From Dietzia sp. JS16-p6b (GTDB taxonomy: Bacteria; Actinomycetota; Actinomycetes; Mycobacteriales; Mycobacteriaceae), in assembly GCF_003052165.1 (NCBI RefSeq), contig NZ_CP024869.1:1-64000 (forward strand): a stretch of 64,000 bases of DNA, given 5' to 3'. Shown here piece by piece: positions 12,604 through 21,137 of the stretch. Every line of letters begins with the position of its first letter. Position 1 is the first letter of the stretch. Under the pieces are notes generated by a model. That model made no database searches and was not told where the DNA came from. It saw only the letters and a program-made list of their open reading frames with translations. Position numbers and translations under genes: made by a program.

Positions 12604-13836
12604 GTGGACAGCACACCCCGCTCGTGGACACCGTTCGTCCTGATGGCGCTCGTCGTGACCGCGGCGCTGATGTCGAGCGCGACGCCGTCACCCCTGTACG
12701 TCGACTACCAGCAGGCGTGGGGGACCGGCGGGACGATGATCACGGTCGTCTACGCGGTCTACGCACTGGCCGTCCTGGTGCCACTACTGCTGTTGGGGCG
12801 ACTGTCGGACGCGATCGGTCGTCGGCCCGTGGTGATCACCGGTCTGGTGCTGCTGGTGTTGAGCATGGCCGGGCTCGCCGCCGCACCCTCGGTGGCCTGG
12901 CTGATCGCCGCGCGGGTGGTATAGGGCCTGGGCGTCGGGTTGGTCACCGGATCGGCGGCGGCGGCGATCATCGAACTGCATCCGGACAGGAACGCCCGCG
13001 TCGGTGCGCTCACCAGTAGTTCCACGACCAATTTCGGGATCGCGGCCGGCGTGCTGCTGTCCGGCGTGGTGGCCACCGCGTCGTCGTCGCCCCTCGTCCA
13101 CCCGTACGTGGTGATGGGCGCCGCACTGGCCGCTCTGCTCGCCGGGGTGGTGTTCCTGGTGCCCGAGACATCGGGCGCCGGCCCTCAGACCCTCCGGGAC
13201 GCGGTGCGGCTCCAACGGGTCGCGGTGCCCGCCGCGGCTCGTCCGGCCTTCGCCCTCGCCGCGGTGTGTGTGATCGCCTCGTGGTCCGTGGGCGGGGTCT
13301 TCCTCGGTCTGGGCGGGGCGATCGCCAAGGGCCTCGTCGGCCGATCGGACTACCTGGTGACCGGCCTGGTGGTGGCCTGCCTGCAGGCCGCCGCCGCGCT
13401 GGCCCAGTTGGTGTGGAACCTTCGTGCGGGTCAGGGACAGTGGCGCAGGGGAGTGGTCATCGGCGGCGTGGCGCTCGTCGCGGGGTTGGCGGCGGCCTCA
13501 CTGGCGCTCGCGGCGGCGTCGGTGCCCGGGCTCGTGGTGGGTTCGGCGGTCGCGGGAGTGGGCATGGGGTTGCTGTTCCTCATGGGCACGTCGCTCGTCG
13601 CGCAGAACGCCCCCGCCAGCTCGCGGGGAGAGGTCTTCTCCGCCCTGTTCGTCGTGGCCTACCTGTCGCTGGGGGTGCCCGCCGTCGTCGCGGCACTCCT
13701 GGCCGAGGTCGTCGGCCTCACCACCGCCTTCCACATGATGTCGGCGGTGGTCTCGGTGATCGCGGTCGGTGCTCTGCTGGCGGCGGCCCGGATGCGGCCA
13801 CCAGGCCGGGGGAGTGGACCGTCAGCGGCGGGGTGA
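12604..13836 (+). pseudogene. MFS transporter broken by an in-frame TAG
   Basis: A major facilitator superfamily gene that would encode about 410 residues and 12 helices. The reading frame is continuous except for TAG at 12922-12924. Upstream it carries motif A-like residues (LGRLSDAIGRRPVV). The stop falls within the conserved RVVQGLGVG motif of helix 4, exactly where Gln (CAG) is expected, so a single C-to-T change explains it. Downstream, helices 5-12 remain open to 13836 with no other defect, which implies a recent mutation. The start at GTG 12604 is a guess; GTG codons at about 12561 and 12583 are alternatives. Low-level suppression or sequencing error cannot be excluded. Confidence 0.85.
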
Positions 13837-13855
13837 CCGTCAGCGGCGGTGACAG

Positions 13856-14326
13856 TCAGCTGCTCAGTGACTGGGCGGCGGCCGCCACCCCGATCGCGGC
13901 CAGGCCGGTGCGGATCCGGTCGGAGGCCAGCAACGTCTGGATGCGGTGCCGGGTGACCTGCTCCTGGGCGATCCCCATGTGCAGCGGGACGACCCCGGCG
14001 GTGAGGGCCGGCACGGCGACGGTGGTGAGGCACGCGACGACGGTGGCGGTCAGCCCGTCGCGGCCGGGCGACCGGACTGATCCGTAGGCGGCCCAGGCGG
14101 CGGCACCCAGCCCGGAGGCGTACAGGGTCAGGGCCACCGGGGCGATCCGGCGGGCGTGTTCGGCCTGGCGTTCGCCGATCCCCAGCGTCGGGCCCTCGAA
14201 CAGCGTCGGGTAGACGACCGAGGTGACCATCGACTGGAAACCCAGATGGGCCGCGCACGTGGTGAGCAGGGCGAGCCGTCCCGCGCGGAGGGTGGGGTCG
14301 GGGACCGCGGGTCGTCGGCGGATCAT
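13856..14326 (-). CDS. Small membrane protein of unknown function (about four helices)
   Basis: A 156-residue protein with about four predicted hydrophobic helices, including LALLTTCAAHLGFQSMVTSV, APVALTLYASGLGAAAWAAY, ATVVACLTTVAVPALTAGVV and a C-terminal Ala-rich helix. The His and Gln in the first helix recall DUF1772/anthrone-oxygenase-like four-helix proteins, but I do not recognise it firmly. ATG 14326 gives a short basic N terminus. It lies 10 bp after the NTF2-like gene on the same strand, so the two are probably one operon. Confidence 0.6.
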   Translation of the reverse strand: MIRRRPAVPDPTLRAGRLALLTTCAAHLGFQSMVTSVVYPTLFEGPTLGIGERQAEHARRIAPVALTLYASGLGAAAWAAYGSVRSPGRDGLTATVVACLTTVAVPALTAGVVPLHMGIAQEQVTRHRIQTLLASDRIRTGLAAIGVAAAAQSLSS

Positions 14327-14336
14327 GGGTCTCACG

Positions 14337-14891
14337 CTACCCCTCGCGGGATCTGCCGAGCAGGCGTCTGCCCTCTCCGTCCTCGGTGACCGCCCGGGCG
14401 GTCCGCAGCACCACTCGCCAGCCACGGTCGGACGCGTCCACCGGACCGAGACGCTCGAGTTCCCATCTGTTCGCCGTCACCCGCGTCACCGTGTAGCGCC
14501 CCGGCCGGGAGGAACGGACCACCAACTGGGTGTACCCGGTCGCCACCGCCCGGTCGCCGTCGAGGAGGACCACCGGCAGGCCGGGCACGTGGCCACAACC
14601 ATGGGCGATCAAACCCTGGTGGGCGTCACCGCGCACCATCCCCGCGAGGTCCGTGTGGCCCTCGAGCACGCCGGTGTCCACGTCGTAGACCCCGTCGGCG
14701 GCCCAGAGCTCGGCGACCCCCTCGGCGTCCCCGGAGTCGACCCTGGGGGAGTAGTCGGCGACGAGTCTGAGGATCGCGAGTTCGTCCGTGGCCCGGGCCA
14801 GTTCGTCGCGGATCGTGGCGAGAGCGGACTCGGTCGCACCGAGCCTCGCCTCGAGTGCGTCCAGACGGTCGGGGTCGCGAGCCGGGGTCAT
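14337..14891 (-). CDS. SnoaL/NTF2-like domain protein
   Basis: A 184-residue protein with an N-terminal coiled-coil helix (about residues 8-40, LDALEARLGATESALATIRD) followed by a SnoaL-like cone fold: LADYSPRVDSGDAEGVAELW, then DGVYDVDTG and GHTDLAGM. Such folds occur in isomerases, dehydratases and hydrolytic enzymes acting on steroids or polyketides, and in non-enzymatic proteins. It diverges from a flavoprotein of steroid-dehydrogenase type, with a KstR-like box between the starts, which hints at a shared lipid or steroid role. The exact reaction is unknown. Start ATG 14891 precedes the coiled coil. Confidence 0.72.
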   Translation of the reverse strand: MTPARDPDRLDALEARLGATESALATIRDELARATDELAILRLVADYSPRVDSGDAEGVAELWAADGVYDVDTGVLEGHTDLAGMVRGDAHQGLIAHGCGHVPGLPVVLLDGDRAVATGYTQLVVRSSRPGRYTVTRVTANRWELERLGPVDASDRGWRVVLRTARAVTEDGEGRRLLGRSREG

Positions 14892-14914
14892 GAACCCGAC
14901 AGTAATGCACGAAC

Positions 14915-14928
14915 TGGAACACGTTACA
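14915..14928. promoter_or_regulatory. KstR-like palindromic operator
   Basis: The 14-mer fits the published KstR consensus TNNAACNNGTTNNA at all eight fixed positions (AAC at 14918-14920, GTT at 14923-14925). It is centred in the 52-bp divergent gap between the NTF2-like and flavoprotein genes, where one repressor could control both. Confidence 0.5.
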
Positions 14929-14943
14929 CGTAGAGTGTGGCGC

Positions 14944-16398
14944 ATGACGGACAAGAGTTCAGACACCCGTCCGACCGTGCACTCGGCGGACGTGGTGGTG
15001 GTGGGAATGGGCATCGCGGGCGCGTGTGCTGCGATCGAGGCCGCGGAGGCCGGGTCGTCGGTCATCGTGCTGGAGGGCGCCTCCGGCCCGGGGGGATCGT
15101 CCTCCCAGTCGGGCGGCGAGGTCTACCTGGGCGGGGGCACCGCCACCCAGCGGGCGCTCGGCGTGGAGGACTCCGAGGAGGACATGCGCGCCTTCCTCAC
15201 CGCCGCACTCGGTCCGAACGCGGACGAGGCCAAGATCGCCGACTACTGCGCGGGTGCGGTCGAGCACCACGACTGGCTGGTGGCCCACGGTGCGGTCTTC
15301 AACCCCAAGCTGTGGGACACCCCCACGTGGATGCCGGGCGACGACTCGGGCCTGATGTGGATGGGTGAGCGAGCCGAACCCTACGCCTCGATCGCGCGCC
15401 CGGCGGCCCGTGGTCACCGCCCACCCGCCCCGAACTTCGCCGGGAACGTGCTGATGGATGCTTTGGTGGCCACCGCGCAGAAGGCCGGGGTGACACTGCA
15501 CTGCGACGTCAGGGCTCGAGCGTTGATCATGGACGACGGACGGGTCGTCGGCGTGCGGGCGACGGAGTTCGGCGAGGAGCGGGAGTACCGCGCCACCGGC
15601 GGGGTTGTCCTGGCGACCGGCGGGTTCGTCGACAACGACCGCATGCTCGAACAGTGGGCGCCGCAGCAGGTCGGCAAGGACAAGGTGTCCGACGGCCGCG
15701 ACGACGGCTCGGGGATCGAGATGGGCATGGACGTGGGTGCCGCCGTGCGCCGGATGCACCAGACCGAGACGGCGATGCTCATCATCCCCCGCCTGGCGGT
15801 GGGGGCGATGCTCGTCGACGGCGACGGCCAGCGCTTCATCAACGAGGAGGTCTACCCGGGCCTGTACTGCCACGCCGCCGTGCACCACCGCCGGCCCCCG
15901 GTGTGGGTGATCATCGACGAGAAGGGCATCGAGGACGTCCCGGAGAGCGAACTGTGGGGGATGCAGCCCATGCACGCCGCGGAGACCATCGAGGAGCTCG
16001 CCGCGGACTGCGGGCTTCCGGCGGAGGCGCTGGCCGACACCCTGCGCAGATACAACGCCGGCGCCCGGAACGGCGAGGATCCCCAGTTCGGCAAGAGCGC
16101 GCGCTGGGTCCGACCGCTCGAGCCGCCGTTCGGCGCCTATCCCACCGGGGCCGGGGGGCCGGACTCCTTCAACGGCCTCCCCCTCAAGGCGCAGGGCTTC
16201 ACCCTGGGCGGGCTCCACACGGATCTGCAGTCCAGGGTCCTGGACCGGGCGGGTGAGGCGATCCCCGGTCTGTTCGCCGCCGGCCGGTGCACCCACGGGC
16301 TGCACGGCGAGGGGTACATCTCCGGGACCTCCCTGGGCGACGGGTCCTTCTTCGGCCGCCGCGCCGGGCGCGGGGCGGCGCAGGGAACCGGTAGGTGA
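14944..16398 (+). CDS. FAD-dependent dehydrogenase, 3-ketosteroid dehydrogenase/fumarate reductase type
   Basis: A 484-residue flavoprotein of the fumarate reductase/succinate dehydrogenase superfamily (FAD_binding_2). The Rossmann motif VVVVGMGIAGACAAIEA is at about residues 17-33, with the FAD-binding E in VIVLEGAS, and the C-terminal motif GLFAAGRCTHGLHGEGYISG near 440. The GGSSSQSGGEVYLGGG segment resembles 3-ketosteroid delta-1-dehydrogenase relatives. Start ATG 14944. The KstR-like box upstream supports a steroid or lipid substrate, but ring-dehydrogenating specificity cannot be read from sequence alone. A thioesterase follows on the same strand. Confidence 0.8.
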   Translation: MTDKSSDTRPTVHSADVVVVGMGIAGACAAIEAAEAGSSVIVLEGASGPGGSSSQSGGEVYLGGGTATQRALGVEDSEEDMRAFLTAALGPNADEAKIADYCAGAVEHHDWLVAHGAVFNPKLWDTPTWMPGDDSGLMWMGERAEPYASIARPAARGHRPPAPNFAGNVLMDALVATAQKAGVTLHCDVRARALIMDDGRVVGVRATEFGEEREYRATGGVVLATGGFVDNDRMLEQWAPQQVGKDKVSDGRDDGSGIEMGMDVGAAVRRMHQTETAMLIIPRLAVGAMLVDGDGQRFINEEVYPGLYCHAAVHHRRPPVWVIIDEKGIEDVPESELWGMQPMHAAETIEELAADCGLPAEALADTLRRYNAGARNGEDPQFGKSARWVRPLEPPFGAYPTGAGGPDSFNGLPLKAQGFTLGGLHTDLQSRVLDRAGEAIPGLFAAGRCTHGLHGEGYISGTSLGDGSFFGRRAGRGAAQGTGR

Positions 16399-16491
16399 CC
16401 GATCGCCCGGGCGGCGAGGCCACGGGGCCGGTGGGTATCCCGCGGCGGGCGACCCCGGCGCCCGGGGGAGTACGGAGTAGATTCGATTGTC

Positions 16492-17187
16492 GTGACCACC
16501 GATGCCTCCGCCACCGATCCCCTCCCCGGAACCACCGGCACCGCTCCGGGCGACGGGAGGGGTGTCCCGTTCCTGCCCTGGGATGACGACGCAACCGGCG
16601 CCACCGACCTGGCCCGCGAGTTGCGCCGGGTGCGGGGTCTGGTGGCGGGGTCGCGCTTCGACGACGTCCACGACGCCGTCACGACGGTGCGGGAGCTCGC
16701 CGACCATCTCGAGGCGGTCGGCACCATGGTGCGGCCGTCGGACTATGTGACCTGGGGGGTCCCCGAGCATCTGGCCTCGAACCCCGCCATCGGCAGCCGC
16801 AACCCGGTCTCCCCTCCGTTGGAGCCGATGGTGTTGCCCGACGCCACCGTGCGGGCGGATCTGCGACTGGGCATCGAGTACCAGGGCCCGCCCGGCTGCG
16901 TGCACGGCGGGATCGTCGCGCTGATCTTCGACGAGATGCTGGGCCTGGCCAACGCCGCCGCCAAGAGCGTGGGGATGACCGCCGACCTCCGGGTGATCTA
17001 CACCTCGCCGACACCGCTCGATGCACCCCTGAGGTTCGAGGCGCGCCAGGAGCGGGTGGAGGGCCGCAAGATCTGGTCCAGAGCCACCCTGTACACCGGC
17101 GAGACGCTGTGCGCGCGTGCCGAGGCGTTGTTCATCGAACCCAGGGGCATCTCGGACGCGCAGCGGGACCGGCCGGTCGAGGGCTGA
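16492..17187 (+). CDS. PaaI-family hotdog thioesterase (copy 1)
   Basis: A 231-residue protein with a helical N-terminal half and a C-terminal hotdog fold (about residues 120-220). The signature YQGPPGCVHGGIVALIFDEM contains the HGG and acidic residue used by PaaI-like acyl-CoA thioesterases. GTG 16492 is the start used. It is a clear paralogue of the gene at 18034-18792: both share YQGPPGCVHGGI and the SPTPL and GRK-W segments. The surrounding SDR and flavoprotein suggest hydrolysis of acyl-CoA intermediates from fatty-acid or sterol breakdown; the substrate is unknown. Confidence 0.82.
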   Translation: MTTDASATDPLPGTTGTAPGDGRGVPFLPWDDDATGATDLARELRRVRGLVAGSRFDDVHDAVTTVRELADHLEAVGTMVRPSDYVTWGVPEHLASNPAIGSRNPVSPPLEPMVLPDATVRADLRLGIEYQGPPGCVHGGIVALIFDEMLGLANAAAKSVGMTADLRVIYTSPTPLDAPLRFEARQERVEGRKIWSRATLYTGETLCARAEALFIEPRGISDAQRDRPVEG

Positions 17188-17199
17188 GCCGGGCGGGGG

Positions 17200-18021
17200 T
17201 CAGCTCTCCCCGCGCAGTGCCTTCATCCGCTTGTGCGCCCCGGCCACGATCCGGCCGCGATCCACCCCGGAGCTGAACTCGACACCCGCGCGATTGCCCT
17301 GCCCTCCGCAGACGTGGACCGGCCCCCGGCCGATCGACTCGAGCACCTCCTCGGCGACCTCGGCGGGCTCGCTCACGGTCATGCCCGGCAGGTCCATGTC
17401 CAGACCGGCGCGGATCATGGCCGGGGTGCGGGTCACGCCGAGGATCACCTCGACCACGTCCACACCGTGGTCGCGCATCTCCAGCCAGAGGCCCTCCACG
17501 AAGACCCGGCTGAACGCCTTGGCGGCCGAGTAGATGCTCATGTCGGCGTGCCCGAGGTAACCGGCCATCGACCCCATCACCACGATGCCGCCCCGACCGC
17601 GGTCCCGGAGCCTGGGCGCGAAGTGGCGGATGATCCGCAGCGGCGAGGTGATGTTGAGGTCGATCACCTGTTGAACGCGGTCCATGTCCGACTCGGCGAA
17701 CTCCGCCCCGTAGGTGTTGGCGCCCGCGTTGAGAACCACCAGCCCCACGTCGAGGCCGTCGCAGGCGGCGGCGATCGCGTCAGTGGCACCCGGTTCGGTG
17801 AGGTCGACCGAGAGCTCACGGCACTCCACGCCCCTGGCGCGGACCTCGCCGGCGGTCTCTGACAGGGGTCCGGTCCGACGGGCGACCAGCACGGAGGAGA
17901 TCCCGGCCTCGGCCAGGCGGAGGGCGATCTCGGCCCCCACCCCCTCGCTGCCGCCCACGACCAGAGCCCAGGGACCGTACGCGGAAGGATCGAACTGTCC
18001 TTTTCTGACGGGTGTCGACAT
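17200..18021 (-). CDS. SDR-family oxidoreductase
   Basis: A 273-residue short-chain dehydrogenase. It shows an NAD(P)-binding glycine motif GGSEGVGAEIA near residue 25, the NAG motif VLNAGAN near 100, and the catalytic Ser and YSAAK (Tyr/Lys) near 160-175, so it looks active. The Arg pair after the second strand (VARRTG) suggests NADPH. It is encoded between two paralogous thioesterases. Its start is only 12 bp from that of the divergent thioesterase gene. The C-terminal 30 residues are longer than in a minimal SDR. Substrate unknown, perhaps a hydroxyacyl or steroid compound. Confidence 0.82.
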   Translation of the reverse strand: MSTPVRKGQFDPSAYGPWALVVGGSEGVGAEIALRLAEAGISSVLVARRTGPLSETAGEVRARGVECRELSVDLTEPGATDAIAAACDGLDVGLVVLNAGANTYGAEFAESDMDRVQQVIDLNITSPLRIIRHFAPRLRDRGRGGIVVMGSMAGYLGHADMSIYSAAKAFSRVFVEGLWLEMRDHGVDVVEVILGVTRTPAMIRAGLDMDLPGMTVSEPAEVAEEVLESIGRGPVHVCGGQGNRAGVEFSSGVDRGRIVAGAHKRMKALRGES

Positions 18022-18033
18022 AGTCTTCAGAGT

Positions 18034-18792
18034 ATGGCCCAGAACAACGACAGTCCCGAAGTCGGTCGCGGTCCCCTCCCGAGAATCGAGGGCGTGGACG
18101 ACTTCCAGCTCAGCAGCATGCGGGAGCGGCTGGGGGAGACCTTCGATCCCGTTCCCGTCCCCGACCTCCCCACCCCGGATCCCGATCTGGATCGCACGGT
18201 GGTGGAGCTGCGCAGACTGCGCGAGGCGATCTCCGGACTGGCCCACTCGGAAGTCCGGTTGGACGACATCGCCGACCGGTTGGCCGGGGTGGCGGACCTC
18301 CTGGAGTCGCGCGTCCCGGAGCCCGCCCGCCGACTGGAGACGATGTGGACGGGCGCCGGTTCCCGCAGGGCGAATCCCGTCGGCGGGCCGGAGAACCCGA
18401 TCGCCCCACCGGTGCGGTTCTCCGCGTGTGATGACGGTTCGGTGACGGCCGAGGTCACGCTCGGACTGGCCTATCAGGGCCCCCCGGGGTGCGTTCACGG
18501 CGGTATCAGCGCCCTCATCATCGACCACATGATGGGGTTCGCGAACCACTGGGGAGGCCGGTACGGCATGACCGCCCACTACGAGATCGACTACCGCTCA
18601 CCCACCCCGCTACTGAAGCCCCTGACGTTCCGCTCGTGGGTGGACGAGGTGGACGGCCGCAAGACCTGGACCAAGGCGACCATCCACGCGGGGGAGCGGT
18701 TGTGCGTGGAGGCCCGTGGTCTCTTCCTCGAGGCGAGCGTCGCGGTCCCGGGTCGACCGGATCAGCGGTCGACGGTGGGGGACGGAGCCTGA
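18034..18792 (+). CDS. PaaI-family hotdog thioesterase (copy 2)
   Basis: A 252-residue paralogue of the thioesterase at 16492-17187, with an N-terminal helical region and a hotdog domain carrying YQGPPGCVHGGISALIIDHM. The HGG and following acidic residue are conserved. ATG 18034 gives an N terminus MAQNNDS. Only 12 bp separate it from the divergent SDR start, so each promoter must overlap the other gene or the transcript is nearly leaderless. It ends 8 bp from the convergent tetR stop. Confidence 0.82.
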   Translation: MAQNNDSPEVGRGPLPRIEGVDDFQLSSMRERLGETFDPVPVPDLPTPDPDLDRTVVELRRLREAISGLAHSEVRLDDIADRLAGVADLLESRVPEPARRLETMWTGAGSRRANPVGGPENPIAPPVRFSACDDGSVTAEVTLGLAYQGPPGCVHGGISALIIDHMMGFANHWGGRYGMTAHYEIDYRSPTPLLKPLTFRSWVDEVDGRKTWTKATIHAGERLCVEARGLFLEASVAVPGRPDQRSTVGDGA

Positions 18793-18800
18793 TCGGACCG

Positions 18801-19445
18801 TTACTGCTGGACGTCGACCTGGACGACCTTCTGTAGGTAGGGGGCGATCACCTCGGTCAGGCCCGAGGCCAACTGGTCCGGGTCCTCGGGCGGGAGCGAG
18901 ATGAAACTGATGCCGATCCGGGCGATGATCGACGCGGCCAACCGGGCCTGGCTCGCCTCGATCCGCATCCAGCTCTCCGACAGCGCCGGCATGAGCACCT
19001 CCGTCGCACGCTCGATGAGCGGCCCGGCCTCGGTGGTGATCAGACGCAGTAGGTCCGGCTTGATGTCACCGGTCACGAGCGCCCGGATCAGCGGATCCCG
19101 GCTGCTGGACCGCAGGAACCCGTTGATCCCCTCACTCAGGGCGAGCTCGATCTGCCCGGGGTGCCTGATGATCGAGTCCCGGATCTCACCGGCGAACTTC
19201 TCCGACAACTGGAGCGCATACGCCTGCGCCAGTCCCTGACGGTTGCCGAAGGTGCTGTAGAGCGTCTGCCGGCTCAGTCCCGCGGCTTTGGCCACGTCCG
19301 ACATGGTCACGGCTGACCAGTCGCGGGACTCCAGCAGCTGGTGCATGGCGTCGAAGACGGTGAGGCGGGGCGACCAACGCCCCCCCCGGGAGTCCCCGGA
19401 GGAGCGTTGGTCACGTGTCGACGGGCGGGGCGGCATGCGGTCCAT
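18801..19445 (-). CDS. alkX: TetR-family regulator, AlkX-like
   Basis: A 214-residue TetR repressor. The N-terminal helix-turn-helix (about residues 30-75) reads AVTMSDVAKAAGLSRQTLYS followed by FGNRQGLAQAY; the C-terminal part is the helical ligand-binding domain. It lies 34 bp downstream of the alkane hydroxylase gene on the same strand. In Dietzia sp. DQ12-45-1b a TetR protein at this place, AlkX, represses alkW1; the name is given here by context. ATG 19445 is preferred because AGGA precedes it; ATG 19460 lacks a ribosome binding site. Confidence 0.82.
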   Translation of the reverse strand: MDRMPPRPSTRDQRSSGDSRGGRWSPRLTVFDAMHQLLESRDWSAVTMSDVAKAAGLSRQTLYSTFGNRQGLAQAYALQLSEKFAGEIRDSIIRHPGQIELALSEGINGFLRSSSRDPLIRALVTGDIKPDLLRLITTEAGPLIERATEVLMPALSESWMRIEASQARLAASIIARIGISFISLPPEDPDQLASGLTEVIAPYLQKVVQVDVQQ

Positions 19446-19479
19446 TGTTCCTGATCTCATGCCCGCGGGGGGTGGTGGG

Positions 19480-21027
19480 CTACTTCACGGGCAGGAAGTC
19501 CACCTTGTCGCGGACGCCGCAGTCCGAGCACCGCCAGGTGGCGGGGATCGCCGACCACGGGGTACCGGGAGGGAAGCCCTCGCGGGGCTCACCGGCGGTC
19601 TCGGAGTAGTGGTGCCCGCAGTTCGGACACACGTACTCGCCGGTCGGTGAGGTCTGGTCGGCGGCGATGTCGGTGTCGACGAGGACATTCTCCGCCACCG
19701 CGGTGGTCCCGCCGGGGGTCGCGTCGACGCCGTAGCGGGCGAGGATCTTCTCACGCTTGGACGGCTGGATGTTGGCCCGCGTGATGTCCCCGTCGTAGTG
19801 GGCCAGGACGCGCTTGTCCATGACCTTGCGCCACAGCGGCGGCACGTAGGCCAGGATCATCATCGTGGCGTACCCGGACGGCAGCTGCGGGGCCTGCTCG
19901 AAGCTGCGCAGCACCTGGTAGCGGCGCATCGGGTTGGCGTGGTGATCGGAATGCCGCTGCAGGTGGTAGAGGAAGATGTTCGTCACCAGGTGGTCGGAGT
20001 TCCACGAGTGCTCCGGGCGGCAGCGCTGGTAGCGGCCGGCAGACGTCTTCTGTCGCTTCAGGCCGTAGTGCTCGAGGTAGTTGACGACCTCCAGCAGCGA
20101 GAAGCCGAAGACCGCCTGCACGAGGAGCCACGGCGCGACCTCCCAGCCGAACACCGCGATGAGCCCACCGAACAGGACGACCGTCATGAGCCACGCGTTG
20201 AGGTTGTCGTTGCGGATGGTCCACGGCCCCTTGCCCAGACGGCCGAGACGCTCGACCTCGAGGTGCCAGGCCGATCGTGCGGAACCGACGACGCTGCGCG
20301 GGAGAAACGCCCAGAACGACTCGCCGAAGCGAGAGCTGGCCGGATCCTCGGGGGTGGCCACGCGGGCGTGGTGTCCGCGGTTGTGCTCGATGAAGAAGTG
20401 CCCGTACCCGGTCGTGGCCAGGGCGACCTTGGACAGCCACTTCTCGCTCCCGGCGATCTTGTGGCCGAGCTCGTGTGCGGTGTTGATCCCGATGCCCCCG
20501 GTGATGGCCACGGTCCAGGCCACGCCGATCGACGCCGCGATCCCGAGACCACCGTCGTACCCGAGCCACGACAGGTCCTGCGCGGTCCAGAGGTAGCAGG
20601 CGACGATGAGGGATGCGTACTGGAAGGGGATGTACAGATAGGTGCACCACCGGTAGAACGGGTCGGCCTCGAGCTTGTCCATCACCTCGTCCGGCGGGTT
20701 CTCTCCATCGGCGCCGATCGCCAGGTCACCGAGGGGGATCACGATGTACACCAGGACGGGGAGCAGGAACCACGCGGCGGTGGCGGCCCACCCCAGACCC
20801 AGCGAGTTGAACCCGATGACGAACGGCATCGACAGGAACAGGCCCATGGCAGGGATCAACCCGAGCAGCCACAGGTACCGCTTGACGTCGGTCCAGGCGT
20901 AGGGCTCGACGCCTCCGTCGGTGGCGTCCCCCACGGGGGAGTCGGCCTGCCCCGCGGGAGCCGTCATGTGGTCCCGGTCTGGATTATCGGCTCCGCCGCG
21001 GGGGCGGATGTATTCGGTGCTGGACAT
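19480..21027 (-). CDS. alkW1: Alkane 1-monooxygenase fused to rubredoxin
   Basis: An integral-membrane diiron hydroxylase that oxidises terminal carbons of n-alkanes, with its electron donor rubredoxin attached. The 515-residue protein has about six helices and the three His boxes HELGHK (near residue 184), EHNRGHH (near 213) and QRHSDHH (near 357), plus NYLEHYGL near 311. After a linker, the rubredoxin domain has CPNCG near 466 and CSDCG near 500, both iron-binding pairs intact. ATG 21027 is chosen over GTG 21033 because GGAGGT is 7 bp upstream of the ATG. No rubredoxin reductase is encoded nearby, so reduction must come from elsewhere. The fusion is typical of Dietzia, Prauserella and some Nocardioides. 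Confidence 0.93.
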   Translation of the reverse strand: MSSTEYIRPRGGADNPDRDHMTAPAGQADSPVGDATDGGVEPYAWTDVKRYLWLLGLIPAMGLFLSMPFVIGFNSLGLGWAATAAWFLLPVLVYIVIPLGDLAIGADGENPPDEVMDKLEADPFYRWCTYLYIPFQYASLIVACYLWTAQDLSWLGYDGGLGIAASIGVAWTVAITGGIGINTAHELGHKIAGSEKWLSKVALATTGYGHFFIEHNRGHHARVATPEDPASSRFGESFWAFLPRSVVGSARSAWHLEVERLGRLGKGPWTIRNDNLNAWLMTVVLFGGLIAVFGWEVAPWLLVQAVFGFSLLEVVNYLEHYGLKRQKTSAGRYQRCRPEHSWNSDHLVTNIFLYHLQRHSDHHANPMRRYQVLRSFEQAPQLPSGYATMMILAYVPPLWRKVMDKRVLAHYDGDITRANIQPSKREKILARYGVDATPGGTTAVAENVLVDTDIAADQTSPTGEYVCPNCGHHYSETAGEPREGFPPGTPWSAIPATWRCSDCGVRDKVDFLPVK

Positions 21028-21086
21028 CGTCACGACCTCCGAAGTTCACTCGGGATGTGGCATACGCCACTTCATGTGGTCGAGGT

Positions 21087-21137
21087 TAGACAAAAACCGT
21101 GGCGTTGTCTAGACACGATCTCTCACTTTGTCCAGAC
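21087..21137. promoter_or_regulatory. Inverted and direct repeats in the alkB promoter, probable TetR operator
   Basis: TAGACAA at 21087-21093 and TTGTCTA at 21105-21111 form a 7-bp inverted repeat with an 11-bp spacer. TTGTCTAGAC at 21105-21114 contains the palindrome GTCTAGAC and recurs as TTGTCCAGAC at 21128-21137 (9 of 10). The sites lie 60-110 bp before the hydroxylase start, in the gap it shares with the divergent ABC transporter. Confidence 0.55.

Noticed and set aside
12922-12924. TAG as pyrrolysine or programmed read-through
   Set aside because: No pyrrolysine genes or stem-loop element seen; Gln at this motif position makes simple nonsense mutation the better reading.
14959-16905. 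A 648-codon open frame antisense to the flavoprotein gene
   Set aside because: High-GC shadow frame: repetitive Arg/Pro/Gly/His-rich product, no family motif, and it spans two real genes on the other strand.
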